The translations under genes and the position numbers were made by a program. Shown in pieces: positions 19,409 to 30,433 of a stretch of DNA of 50,233 bases. This stretch comes from Zygnema cylindricum (lineage: Eukaryota; Streptophyta; Zygnematophyceae; Zygnematales; Zygnemataceae). The DNA lies in contig JBBHKE010003429.1 in NCBI GenBank assembly GCA_037447655.1, forward strand, positions 205,147 through 255,379, in the 5' to 3' direction. The first letter of the stretch is position 1, and every line of letters starts with the position of its first letter. A model generated the notes under the pieces. It saw only the letters and a program-made list of their open reading frames with translations, did no database searches and was not told where the DNA came from.

Positions 19409-20730
19409 ATGATAATGGCAAATTCTGCATAGAAACATGAAATGGAGAATGCGTTAAATGTGTTGAAGAAGCGGACTGTGAAATTGGTCAAAAGATTTAA
19501 TAATCATGCTGCCGCTGTGGATGAAACCATTTCTGAATTGAAAAGTGAATTGAAAGTTGTCAAAGAAAATGAAAATGTTTCAAATGAGAAATTAGATGAA
19601 CATATTAACTTAATTCAGACAAAGAATGATATTAATGACCAAAAGGGTGAAAGTATTAAAAAGAATGCCAGTTTTAGGGAGGATGATCATGATAAACCTA
19701 AGAAGATAAGAGATCTGAAATTGTCTATTAGTGAGGCACCATCATTTGATGGTAAGAAGATAGATGAGTTGGATGCTTGGATTTTTAATATGGAGTATTA
19801 TTTGGAGTCTAAAAATTGGGATTGTGATGATTAAACTTCTTTTGCTGTTAGCTGTCTGAAAGGTGATGCTCAGATTTGGTATTATACTCAGAGAAGGCCT
19901 AAATTGATTCCTGATAATGTTGATTGGGAAACTTTTAAAACCGCGATCAAATCGCGTTTCTTGTCTGTCACTTCTAAATCCAGAAAGGAAAAAAAGTGGT
20001 TGAACTATAAGCAGACTGGATCTTTGAAGGATTATTTTGTGGAATTTGACTCATCTAGCATTCATGTCATGGGTTTGACTAATGAAATGGCTAAATTGCA
20101 TTTCTTGAACTATTTGCATCCTATACTGGAATCAGAACTAAAACATCAAAAATTTAATAATTTGAAGGAATTACAAGATAAATCATTGGAATTAGAGGAT
20201 TAGTTGGGGTATAATCGGGAAACTCGATCACTCAAGGGTAATTTGAATGAAGTATCAAGGTGGGATGAGGAGGAATTTGTTGAAGAGGGTCGGAATGCTG
20301 GTTTGGTGAATAAGCAAAATATCTTCAGGGGAAATCAAAGGGGTGGACATAGTGTTAATGCAGAAAATAAATTTAACAATAGAGGGGGATACATTAAGAG
20401 TCCTAAACCAAGCATTAATGCTAAGAAGCCTAACCTTACCATCCCCACATGCACTATTTGTCAGAAAAAGGGTCATAGAGCATTTGAGTGTGCACAACTG
20501 AAAAAAATTAACAGTTATAACTGTGGAGAGGAGGGGCATTTTAGTAGAGAGTGCATAAAACCCAAAAAGAAAGTCACTTGTTTCAAATGCGGAGGTCCAG
20601 ATCATTACGCTAAAGACTGTACAGATAAAGGTTCTCTCAAAACAGTCCAAGTAAATTAAGGTCTCCAAGAGGATATTGCATTATACATAGCTGAGCAAGA
20701 AGCCCGGGAGGTGGGAAACGGAAAGGACTA
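19409..20730 (+). pseudogene. gypsy-2 gag
   Basis: A coiled-coil-like N-terminus (NALNVLKKRTVKLVKRF ... SELKSELKVVKE) precedes the retrotransposon gag domain (FDGKKIDELDAWIFNMEYY; WLNYKQTGSLKDYFVEF), a basic Asn-rich linker, and three tandem CCHC knuckles at 20450-20625: CTICQKKGHRAFEC, SYNCGEEGHFSREC and CFKCGGPDHYAKDC. The middle knuckle has lost its first Cys (Ser here, Cys in gypsy-1). Stops lie at 19430 (TGG to TAG), 19832, 20201 (CAG to TAG) and 20657. It would package element RNA in a cytoplasmic particle if intact. Confidence 0.9.
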
Positions 20731-20796
20731 ACTGAAAGTCCTCAGTTGAGTCAACCGAATCTAGAAGTTAAAGATTTAACTTTGGAGGGCAAATTA

Positions 20797-21267
20797 ATGA
20801 ATGGAAAAGTTAGGATAGTTGAATTTATTATGGTTCTCACTACACTGCATAGTTTAAAGAATCCATCTGATGAAATTCTCAACAATAGACCTATGTTAAG
20901 ACAGTAAAGTAATGATGACACCAGACACAGTTTGATTAGATTCGAGTCATTAGTGGAAAGAAAACCGTTGAGAGTAATGGTTGATTCAGGTGCCACACAT
21001 AATTTTAATTCACATAGATTTGTGGAGGAAAAAAAAATTCCTACTGTCATAAGGGAAAAGCCTTTACATGTTCAAGTGGCAAATGGTAAGAAGTCGACAT
21101 TAGACTTACAAACTGACACAATTGAAGTTGATATCCAGGGTCATAAAATGAGAGTTGTGTGTGAAATAATGAATTTGGGAAGTGAATAACTAATTCTGGG
21201 AAACCCTTGGTTAACTGAAGACAATCCTCAGGTTAAATGGGAAATTAACACAATGAAAGTGAAGTCT
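20797..21267 (+). pseudogene. gypsy-2 protease
   Basis: Retropepsin-like aspartic protease. The catalytic VDSGATHNF motif is at about 20980-21005, and the flap/second half follows as VQVANGKKSTLD and VDIQGHKMRV. In-frame stops are at about 20905, 21187 and 21268. It lies in a different frame from gag. gypsy-1 has VESGAT in place of VDSGAT. Confidence 0.85.
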
Positions 21268-21285
21268 TAAAACGGTTGGAAGGTT

Positions 21286-22690
21286 TTGCAAGCATTATCT
21301 CCTAAGAAATTGCATAGGAATCATATAAATAACATAACCAGATTGGGAGTGGAAGGTTTGATATCTGCTAAACAATTTAAAAGGCAGTTAAAAGATAAAA
21401 CAAATCATGCTTTCTTATTATTAGTAACTGAGGCAGTTACTGATGAAAGGGGGGGAGAAAACACTAACATTGATGTCATCCCTAAATCAAACACCACTAA
21501 GACTTTCGAAAAACAAAAATCTGATTTTTTAACTCACATTAATACATTTGATGCTGCTTTTAAAGATTTGATTTTTGAATTTAGAGTTGTTTTCCCAAGT
21601 GACTTACCCTCAAAAAGGCCACCTTCCCGAGATGTGGAACATGTTATTAACCTTGAACATGGATGTGATCCTCTTATCACAGGAATTTATAAGCATAGTT
21701 TCTTTGAGCAAGAAGAGTTAAAGAAACAGATCAAGGAGCTTATGGAGAAAGGACATATTCAGCCCAACAAGTCACCATACGGAGCACCTGTTCTCTTCGT
21801 CAAAATGAAGGAATGAACGTTGAGGATGTGTGTCGACTATCGTTGTCTGAACAAGATTACGTTGAAGGATCTGTTACCTTTAATTTCTGATTTGACAGAT
21901 CGTTTGAAAGGCGCTAAATTTTTTTCTTTGATTGATCTGCGTAGTGGCTTTAATCAGGTGCCAACTAGAACTGAATATGTTGATAAAACTGCTTTTAGAA
22001 CTATAATCGGTCATTTTGAATGGATAGTGATGCCATTTGGTTTGACGAATGCACCACCTACTTATCAAAGATTAATGAACCAAACATTTTCTGATTATAT
22101 AGATGAGTTAGTTCAGGTGTTTATAGATGATATTTTAATTTACAGCGAATCTAAAGAACAACATGTAATTTATCTAAAGAAAGTGTTGGAAAGGTTAAAG
22201 GAAAGAAAGTTATATGGAAAATTGTCAAAATCTAGCTTTCTTAAAAGTGAACAATTATTTTTGGGATATATAGTTAGTGGGGAAGGTGTTAAAACAGATC
22301 CATCGAAAATTACTACAATACAAAATTGGAAGCAACCCACTAATGTCACAGAAGTTAGATCATTTTTGGGATTGGCCATTTATTACAGAAAGTTTATCAA
22401 GAACTTCAGTATGATCGCCATGCCATTGACGGATTTACTTGGGGAGAAGGAGACGTTTCTGTGGGGAGCTGATCAAGAGAGAGCTTTCGAAGAACTAAAA
22501 GGGAAGTTGACCTCTTCTCCTACACTGGTGTATCCTGATCGTACTGGAGAATTTGAAATTCTGATCACTACTGATGCATCTGATAAAGGTCTAGGTGCGG
22601 TCATAAGTCAAAAAGTCGACAAACATTTTCATCCTATTGCTTTTGAGTCTAGAAAATTTAATGATGCTGAAAACAACTATCCAGCACAGG
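21286..22690 (+). pseudogene. gypsy-2 reverse transcriptase
   Basis: The linker and fingers end in [11 protein letters not shown] at 21816; a small indel/stop (21814) then separates it from the palm. In 21820-22690: CVDYRCLNKITLKD, IDLRSGFNQVPT, GHFEWIVMPFGLTNAP and the catalytic box FIDDIL (about 22120-22137). The connection region follows (FLGLAIYYRKFIKNFS). All catalytic residues are readable, so it decayed recently or is lightly mutated. Confidence 0.92.
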
Positions 22691-22912
22691 AAAAAAAAAA
22701 TTACTTGCAATTGTTCATGCATTGGTGAAATGGCGTTGTTATTTTCATAATAAAAAATATACAGTTCACTGTGATAAAATGGCACTCTCATGATGCACAG
22801 ATTATGACTGGCAGACAGGTTAGGTGGATGCAGAAATTAGCATATTTCAAATTTAATGTCAAACATATTATTGGAAAGACAAATGTAGTCGCAGATCCTT
22901 TAAGTAGATGAT
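22500..22912 (+). pseudogene. gypsy-2 RNase H
   Basis: The N-terminal half is in the RT frame (ILITTDASDKGLGAVISQ, catalytic Asp present; HPIAFESRKFNDAENNY). A run of nine A at 22688-22696 shifts the frame. The rest (HALVKWRCYFHNKKYTV, GKTNVVADPLSR) can be read with further breaks. The second catalytic region is disrupted. Confidence 0.8.
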
Positions 22913-24410
22913 TTGAAATAAGTGTGATGGTTCGAGATGAATAGTTTTTAGATGTCGTTAGAAATAGTTATGATAAAGATCCGTGTTTTGTTGTGATTTG
23001 CAAGAATATTTCGGGAGGGAATACTGACCCATTGAATGACAGGCATGTCAAAAACTTTAGAATAGAAGATGGTATACTGTTTTTGCGAACAGGAGATAGG
23101 TTATGCATTCCTGAAATAGGAGACTTGAGAAAATAACTTTTACAAAAAGCCCATGAGCATTTAGGACATCTGGGTCGAGATAAAAAACTTAGTCGGTTGC
23201 AGAGTAGATTGTTTTGGCCAGGGATGGCAAACGGGGTGTCGAAAAATGTGGAAAGTTGTGTCCCTTGCCAACAGAGTAAACCTAGTAACCACAAACCTAG
23301 AGGTCTCATAAAACCTTTAGATATCCCCGAAAGACCATGGGAATCTGTCAGTAAGGATTTTATTGTTAGGTTACCAACCACATCTAGAAAAAATGACAGT
23401 ATCATGGTCGTGGTCAATAGGTTTAGTAAAATGACAATCTTTATCCCTTGCAAAACTACTCATTCAGTTGTAGATATTGCATATTTATATTTTGACAACG
23501 TGGTCAGACATCATGGAGTTCCCTTGTCTATAGTCAGTGATAGGGATTCTAAATTTACATCTGCATTTTGGAAAGAATTGCAGTAAAATTTAGCCACTTA
23601 ATTAAAAATGAGTACCTCTTACCATCCTCAGACAGATGGACAAACAGAAAGGATGAACCGTACATTGGAAGAAATGCTTAGGACTGTTTGCAGTGGAGTT
23701 CAGAACACATGGGAATCTAAACTGCCATTAATGGAATTTGCATACAATTCATGTAAACATGCTAGTACAAGATTTTCACCGTTTGAAGTTGCATACGGAT
23801 ACCAACCAAGAGAAGCATTAGACTTAATAACAGGGATCACACAATAGATTAGGGGTTCTAGAACGGAATTTTGGGAATACATTCATACAGTTTGGAAAAC
23901 AGTCCGGGATACATTAGTGGAGGCACAAAGAAGGCAAGAACTAAATGCTTACCGCAAAGGGGTGATTGGATGGTAAGCACATGTGACAAGGTTTGGCTTT
24001 CAACAACTCATTACAGGTGCAAGATCGAGGGACAAGGGGATCCTACTGGAATATTTGCTCCTAAGTACATCGGACCATTTACTGTAATCGAGATGATAAC
24101 GTCAGTTCTTGCCAAATTTGACTTTGCGCCTTCAACAAAAATTCATCCAGTGATACACATCAGCCAGTTAAAACCAGCAAATCTTCGACCAACTGAAGGA
24201 GAATTGGAATTGGATCCCTCAACAATTGTAGAACCTGAGGTTCACAAATGGGAAATAGATTGAGTTGGTCAACGGTTTAAGGTCGGCAATACTATATTTT
24301 GGCAAGTGCATTGTCGAGGAAGGCCAGAATATGAGTTAATTTTAGAAGATAAAAATTTTGAGTTTTTGCAAAGGTATTGGAGGGATAATAATATAGAAGT
24401 CGCGTCTTGA
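22913..24410 (+). pseudogene. gypsy-2 integrase
   Basis: The HHCC zinc domain (HEHLGHLGRDKKL ... CVPCQQSK) runs from about 23150. Core residues appear as SKDFIVRLP, VSDRDSKFTS and, after a TAA at 23584, QTERMNRTLEE, so all three DDE positions are still encoded. A C-terminal tail (KIHPVIHISQLKP; NTIFWQVHCRGRPEYEL) ends at 24410. Breaks occur at 23134, 23584, 23845 and 24260. The tail sits where a chromodomain occurs in chromoviruses but matches it only weakly. Confidence 0.88.
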
Positions 24411-24439
24411 GAATGAAAGGGTTTTAACTAAGGTTAGTT

Positions 24440-24457
24440 AAAAATAAGAGGGGATGA
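24440..24457 (+). other. gypsy-2 polypurine tract
   Basis: AAAATAAGAGGGGATGA directly precedes the 3' LTR. Confidence 0.85.
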
Positions 24458-25426
24458 TGTAACAGTAACAGCATATCAAACTTGTTTGTAAAGTGGTATT
24501 TACGTGTTATGAATATAGAGTACTAAATTTGGTGGACGTCCGCGAAAGAATCGCGCGATTTAGAGTCCTATTTCAAAAGATATAGCCATGGGTGTATTTA
24601 GGTGACAACTAGGGGTCAAAATAATAGGTGGGTAATATTGAAACGGGTTAAGGGTCAATGTAGTCGCGGAGTTTAAATTGTACGTCTATATAAAGTACTA
24701 ATAGCGGTTTAGTACTTATTATGGTTCGTTTCGTACAATTTTTAGTACGAAACGTCATAATTCAAATTTGTAAGTTTCGTAGGTAGTTTCACAAGTTAAA
24801 TTCGCGACGCACGATCGTGCGAAGTCGCGTTTCGATTTGCATGCACTTTTGCACGTAAATGCTACATAGTAAAGTATAGTGTTTGATTGGTTAGTAAATG
24901 CTACAAAGTTAGTGTGAGATTTCGCACGCTTTTGCATTGGTCAGTCCGAGTCTTTGTTGATCAATGATTGGCCCAGGTAAAAGCCTATTCAAACGGAGAT
25001 TTGACTCTGTCCTTGCTAGTTCAGGGCGATGATGGATGAATAGTGAAGTGTAATAGGAGAGTAGACATCTTTTCCTTTGGAAAAGTTTGTGGAAATTTAG
25101 GCTAATCTTGGTAGAGAGCGATTAATACCAAATTCAAGAAAAGGCATTTTGCATTGAAATCTCTTACTAACAAAATAGTGTTTTAGTAGTTAAGAGATAG
25201 AATTATTAAGAGTGGAGAGTAGTGGAAAACACTTTAAATGGAAAGGTTGAGCCACGAGAGCAAGAGACCAAGCTAATGTTATGTGGACAGAAGCTTCTTC
25301 TAATTTAAAGTTTATCCTTATGTGAGTGTTGTCTAATGTGGATGTGTATATTCCAATGTGTGGAATGTGTGGTTGGGATTGTTTGTAATAATGGGATTTT
25401 TTAGAGAGGTAGGAGATCTTGTTACA
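24458..25426 (+). repeat. gypsy-2 3' LTR
   Basis: 969 bp, the same length as the 5' LTR. It contains a TATA-like TCTATATAAAG at about 24687, the palindrome GCACGATCGTGC near 24810 and the conserved GTTTCGTAC hairpin near 24728. Confidence 0.95.
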
Positions 25427-25431
25427 GTAGC
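25427..25431. other. gypsy-2 right TSD (GTAGC)
   Basis: Perfect repeat of 17503-17507. Removing gypsy-2 restores the copia LTR reading ...GTTACAGTAGCAAAAGGTACAG, as seen at 29509 and 31906. Confidence 0.95.
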
Positions 25432-26354
25432 AAAAGGTACAGTAGAGTGTATCGTACTTTTGCAGGGACACGTGTCGGCGAAATAAAGTATGCAAGTTTT
25501 TCGGAGTAGCGCCGACAGTCAGCCATACGTGTCAAAAAGTTGACGATGCGATTCACATGATCGGATGAACGGCATCTGTCCCGAGTATTCCGGAAACATA
25601 TAGTACAGCTCGACGGTACCATCGTCGATCAAATTTGTTCCAACGGACGCCATTCACCTGGGACCACAAGCGCGATTCACGAGGGACCACAAGCGTGATT
25701 CGCTTGGGAACACATGTGACCAAGCACTCAGGTGTTTCGTACTACACGACCACATTCGGCTGGACTTTAGCGGTCACCGCTGACTAAGCATTTGGAACGT
25801 TTTGTGTACGGTAAGAACGTTTTTTGTACGGTTCAATGTCTATAAATATCTGAATAACATTAGTTTGTAGTTTGTGTGATAAAAAATAGTGTTCCATTAA
25901 TCAGATTTTTAGAAAATATTAATTAGGGTTTTTGAGGTACAGTAACGTAAGGGTAGGATGCTTTGTCGTTAGTCATGATAATAACCGTAGTAACGGTTAC
26001 CAAAATTAGTGTAGATCAGTAGATACATCACTGTGAGTATATAACTTAGGACTTTGCCAATTTTGTAGTATCCAGTTTTGGGAAGATGATTTTCTAAAGG
26101 CAGTTTTTGGGAAACATCCAGAAATAATATCTTACGGTTTACTGAGTCATTTTGGTTTCAATTTTGTGAATTGTCATTTTACTATATTGTGTATCACTGT
26201 GGCAAATTTGAAACATATTCGCTTTTTGAGTCATATTTTGTGTCAGTTTTAAGTTGGCTGTTTAGTAGGTACTTTGATAGTTTCTGTTGTTTTTCTTGTC
26301 TACTTCCACTACTACTGCTGGTTCTCCGCCTGCAACGGTGGTTGTAGGACAACA
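25432..26354 (+). repeat. copia array LTR 1, right part
   Basis: The rest of the first LTR. It carries ACACGTGTCGGC (ABRE/G-box core) at about 25469, a W-box core in AAAGTTGAC, about three 23-bp units of GGGACCACAAGCG-GATTCACG (25655-25710) and a TATA-like TCTATAAATAT at about 25850. It ends GGACAACA at 26354. Confidence 0.9.
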
Positions 26355-26382
26355 GGTTATGGGCCCACCACGCTTCCGCTGC
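26355..26382 (+). other. Half-tRNA iMet copy at the copia-2 primer site
   Basis: Twenty-eight bases (GGTTATGGGCCCACC, then ACGCTTCCGCTGC) directly after the LTR are the reverse complement of plant initiator tRNA-Met from about base 12 to base 40. Only the first 11-15 bases are shared with the other copia elements, where gag follows. The extra bases look copied from the tRNA primer. The match ends beside positions 9-10, which commonly carry modified guanines in tRNAs. Confidence 0.8.
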
Positions 26383-26401
26383 ATGGGAACCACCCGTTGA
26401 A

Positions 26402-26575
26402 GTTTTTGTTCGTTCTAGATTTTAAGAAAAATCTTTTTTCTACATCATTAGTGGAGAGCAAAGGCTTTGAAGTTGTTCTGAAATGAGGGAGACAGGTTGT
26501 TAGCAAGAAAGGGAAAGTCGCAGTAACAGGAACTCGAGATGCGAGAAAAATGTACCGGATGGACATGACTAATTA
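26402..26575 (+). pseudogene. copia-2 protease remnant
   Basis: Only the C-terminal protease piece (KNLFSTSLVESKGFEVVLK) is left, followed by GRQVVSKKGK with stops. About 20 bases of unassigned sequence (26383-26401) join it to the tRNA-derived bases. All of gag, the zinc knuckle and the protease active site (present in copia-3 30427-31560) are deleted. Confidence 0.8.
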
Positions 26576-26609
26576 AAGGAAAATGATGTTCTCTACTCTA
26601 GTGTCGAAT

Positions 26610-27540
26610 CTGATAATGAGTTGTGGCATAAAAGATTAGGACACATGAATTATGATAGTCAAAAGAAAATGGTGAATTCGGGAAAAGTTGATGGAGTTTC
26701 TCTCACATCTCATCCTATAAAAACATGTGATGGTTGTTCACTTGGCAAGATCCACAAATTGCCATTTCCACAAGAAACAGACCATAGATCGGAAAAAGTT
26801 CTGCAGCTCATCCATTCTGATGTTCTCGGTCCTTCACAAGTGGCTTCGGCTGGAGGGGTCCAGTACATGGTCACATTTACAGAAGACTACTCGAGGTACA
26901 CCAAAGTTTACTTCCTGCAACATAAAGTGAAGTGTTTACTCACTTCAAACACTACAAAGCATGGGGGGGAAAGCTTCATGGAGTTTCAATATTGGCGCTA
27001 AGATCGGACAACAAGGGAAAAAACACATTGAAAGAGATCGAAGAATTTCTTCTTCAGGAAGGTATCAGTCACAATTTTACAGTTCCATATACACCGGAAC
27101 AAAATGGTGTTTGTGAGAGATTAAATAGGATTGTGACAGAGAGTGCCCGATCCATGCTTGCAGAAAAAGGGCTAGATTTGAAATTTTGGGTTGAAGCACT
27201 TAACTATGCCGTTTATATTAAAAATAGAATTGCTTCTAGGTCTCTTAGCACTACACCTTATGAACTTTGAAGAGAGGAAAACCCTGATGTTAGTCACTTT
27301 AAGATCTTTGTCAGCAAGTGTTTTATTTTAGATACTTCACAGGATAGATGGAAAATGGAGCCTAAAGGCTTACCTGGAATTTTCATGGGGTATGATGATA
27401 ATGCGAAAGGATATAGAGTTTTTGTACTTGAGAAACAGAAAGTGATTGTTTCTAAAAATATCCAGATTAAAGATGAACAGGATTCGGTTGACTTTGTTTA
27501 AAGTGCTAGATCAACCGGCAAAGGAAAAGCAAGAATATGT
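26610..27540 (+). pseudogene. copia-2 integrase
   Basis: The HHCC domain (LWHKRLGHMNYDS ... CDGCSLGKIHKLPF) and the catalytic core are present: LIHSDVLGP (first Asp), LRSDNKGKN (second Asp) and TPEQNGVCERLNR (Glu). A frameshift at about 26930 and a TGA at 27268 (expected Trp, TGG to TGA) break it. The C-terminal GKxY-like region (MGYDDNAKGYRVF) is at 27385-27425. The catalytic triad is intact at the residue level. Confidence 0.88.
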
Positions 27541-28560
27541 CATTTTTCACCATACGCAGCGAGTCTCCTTTCCACCGGCAAGTGGGACACCTCTTCCTTC
27601 AGTTCCTCTGGTACCTTTACACGATGCTTCCACACAAGCTACACCTTACGTGGAACGAACTACTACACATTCTATACCAGATCAAGTTACGGTTCAAACT
27701 AAACAGCGAAATCAGAGGTTGCCGACAATCTCAACCTCAAAATTTACGAGGGAAAGAGATTTAGCAGCCGTCTGCAAGCAAGCTCTCACTTTGTTTATTC
27801 TGCAGCTATAGAGGAGCCTCTAACGATCCAGGAGGCCTTCTCATCACCTGAGAGAAATCAGTGGATCGAGGCGGCAAACGATGAAATGAAGTCCATTATG
27901 GAGACACAAACATGGGAGTTGGTGGATCTTCCTCCGGGCAGGAAAGCCATCGGTAACAAATGGGTATTCAAGGTGAAGCTGAACCCGAACAACACCATCA
28001 AAAGGTATAAGGCAAGACTAGTGGCCAAGGGATATAATCAAAAAGAAGGTATTGACTTTGAGGAAACCTTCTCCCCAGTTGTTAGATTTCCCACAGTCAC
28101 AATTTTGCTAAGTCTATCGGCTATAGAAAATATGGAAATACATCAAATGGATGTTAAAACTGCTTTCTGGCATGGAGAGTTACAAGAAACAATTTATATG
28201 AAACAACCTGAAATGTATATTGAAAAGGGAAAGGAATAATTAGTGTGTAAATTGATGAAATCTTTGTATGGGCAAGAACAAGCCCTGCGTCAGTGGAATA
28301 TGAAGTTAGATGAGTTTTTGACTGGGCTAGGTTTTAAGAGAATTAGCTCAGATCATTCTGTATATGTTCTACAAGGAGAGGATGGGGTAATTTACATTGT
28401 TGTATATGTGGATGATCTATTATTAATAAGTAAGTCAATGGATGAAATAAACCGCATTAAAGCGGCTTTAAGGTCTAGGTTCGAGATGAAGGACCTCGGT
28501 GAGGCCAAATACATCTTAGGAATACAGGTAGAAAGACAGAAACAAGAGGATGATTATGTT
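27541..28560 (+). pseudogene. copia-2 reverse transcriptase
   Basis: After a variable linker, the RT domain begins WIEAANDEMKSIMETQTWELV. It shows GNKWVFKVK, YKARLVAKGYNQ, MDVKTAFWHGEL and the catalytic YVDDLLL box at about 28405. Breaks are a TAA at 28237 and a frameshift near 28550. The usual FLHGEL is FWHGEL, a small deviation. Confidence 0.9.
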
Positions 28561-29391
28561 GACTCAGAAAGAAGCAATAGATAACACGCTAGAAAGATTT
28601 GAAATGAAATATGTGAAAGGATCCGTAACTCCCATGGAATTCAGGCAGAAATTGGAAGGAATTGATAGAGATTCAGGCATAATTGATGGTGAGAGTCTAA
28701 AGACAGGGGAGGAAGAATTTATGGCTTCAAAGCCATATAGACAGGTAGTTGGAAGTCTTATATATTTTATGAATTGTACGAGACCCGACATTGCAACAGT
28801 TGTGGGGGTCTTGAGTAGAATTCTGCAGAATCCTAAAAGGGCAGACTGGGAAGTAGCGAAAAGAGTGTTGAGATATCTTGCAGGTACTCGAAATCTCAAG
28901 CTTGTTCTCGGAGGAGGAGAGGTGAAAACCCAGACGTGGAGCGATGCTAGCTATGGGGACATGCCAAGCCGGAAATCTACTACCGGCTTTGTTTTGAAGA
29001 TTGGAGATGGAACTTGCTGCTGGAGTAGCAAATTACAAAAGGTTACAGCTCAATCCACAATGGAGTCAGAATATATGGTAGCAGCTTCCGCCCTCAAGGA
29101 GCTCTTATGGGTCAAGTCCATTTTACACGAACTTGGGTATATGCAAACTGGCCCTCAAGCTATCTGGTGTGACAATCAAGCTGCCATACCAATTGCCTCT
29201 AACCCCAGCAATCACTTTAAGAGCAAACACATGGATGTTAGACTTCACTTTGTTAGAGAAAAAATACATGCAAAAGTCATTAAATTGTGCTGTTTACCAG
29301 ATGAGAAGATGGTGGCTGACATGTTAACAAAAGCCCTTCCTGCTCCTAAGTTACAGTTTTGCAGAGATGCTATTGGACTAAGTGAGTAACT
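28550..29391 (+). pseudogene. copia-2 RNase H
   Basis: A long, unbroken frame of 279 codons. It reads PYRQVVGSLIYFMNCTRPDI, then WSDASYGDMPSRKSTTGF (first Asp), STMESEYMVA (Glu), IWCDNQAAI (Asp) and HMDVRLHFVREK, ending with the integrity-conserved MVADMLTKALPAPK. The four catalytic residues are present. It ends just before the polypurine tract. Confidence 0.92.
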
Positions 29392-29397
29392 GAGTCT

Positions 29398-29412
29398 AAA
29401 GATTTAGGGGAG
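29398..29412 (+). other. copia-2 polypurine tract
   Basis: AAAGATTTAGGGGAG abuts the LTR start TGTTGTAA. The same sequence precedes the third LTR at 31794-31808. Confidence 0.85.
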
Positions 29413-30422
29413 TGTTGTAATTTATAAAATTTTATTTCAGGTAATAGGGGTAAAAATAACTTAGGATATTTTTCCTAGTAGTCTACTGTAATACTTACCT
29501 TAATTAATGTTACAATAGCAAAAGGTACAGTAGAGTGTATCGTACTTTTGCAAGGACACGTGTCGGCAAAATATCATATTCAGGTTTTTCGGAGTAGCGC
29601 CGACAGTCAGCCATACGCGTCAAAAAGTTGACGATGCGATTCACATGATCGGACGAACGGGATCTCTCCTGAGTATTCCGGAAACATATGGTACAGCTCG
29701 ACAGTACAATCGTCGATCGAATTTGTTCCAACGGACGCGATTCACCTGGGACCACAAGCGCGATTCACGAGGGACCACAAGCGTGATTCGCGTGGGAACA
29801 CAAGTGACGAAGCACTCAGGTGCTTCGTACTACACGACCACATTCGGCTGGACTTTAGCGGTCACCGTTGACTAAGCATTTGGAACGTTTTGTGTACGGT
29901 TCAATGTCTGTATTTATTTGAATAACATTAGTTTGTATTTTAGTGTGATAAAAAATTGTGTTCCATTGATCAGGTTTTTAGAAAATAGTTGTTAGGGTTT
30001 TTGAGGTACAGTAGCGTACGGGTAGGATGCTTTGTCGTTAGTCAGGATAATTACCGTAAAAACGGTTACCCAAATTAGTGTAGATCAGTAGATACACACT
30101 GTGAGTATATAACTTAGGACTTAGCTAATTTTGTAGTATCCAATTTTGGGAATATGAATTTCTAAAGGCAGTTTTTGGGAAAGCTCCAGACATCATATCT
30201 TATGGTTTATTTAGTCATTTAGGCTGCAATTTTGGGAACTGTCAGTTTACTGTATTGTTTATCATTGTGGCAAATTTGAATCATATTGGCTTTTTTAGTC
30301 ATATTTTGTGTCAGTTCTAAGTTGGTGTTTGAGTAGGTACTTCGATAGTTTCTGATGTTTTTCATGTCTACTTCCACTACTACTGTTAGTTCTCCGCCTG
30401 CAACGGTGGTTGTAGGACAACA
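29413..30422 (+). repeat. copia array LTR 2 (shared)
   Basis: 1010 bp, TGTTGTAA...GGACAACA. It serves as the 3' LTR of copia-2 and the 5' LTR of copia-3. It contains ACACGTGTCGGC (29553) and the 23-bp repeats (29735-29795). The last ~68 bases are open in the gag frame (ATG at 30355 and 30364), so gag of this family may begin inside the LTR. Confidence 0.93.
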
Positions 30423-30433
30423 GGTTATGGGCC
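30423..30433 (+). other. copia-3 primer-binding site
   Basis: GGTTATGGGCC follows the LTR directly. It is 11 bases complementary to the anticodon loop and stem of initiator tRNA-Met; ATG (30427) is inside it. Confidence 0.75.

Larger units (their letters stand above)
17508..25426 (+). mobile_element. gypsy-2: full-length Ty3/gypsy element
   Basis: A 7.9-kb plus-strand element of the same family as gypsy-1. Both LTRs are 969 bp, with TSD GTAGC (17503-17507 and 25427-25431). Order: LTR, PBS, long leader, gag, protease, RT, RNase H, integrase, polypurine tract, LTR. gag is in one frame and pol in another, so a frameshift was probably used. It is structurally complete but carries many stops and at least one frameshift, so it cannot move by itself. 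Confidence 0.95.

Noticed and set aside
28550-29391. Intact host gene for a 279-aa protein
   Set aside because: It is the RNase H end of copia-2, with catalytic motifs and a following polypurine tract and LTR.
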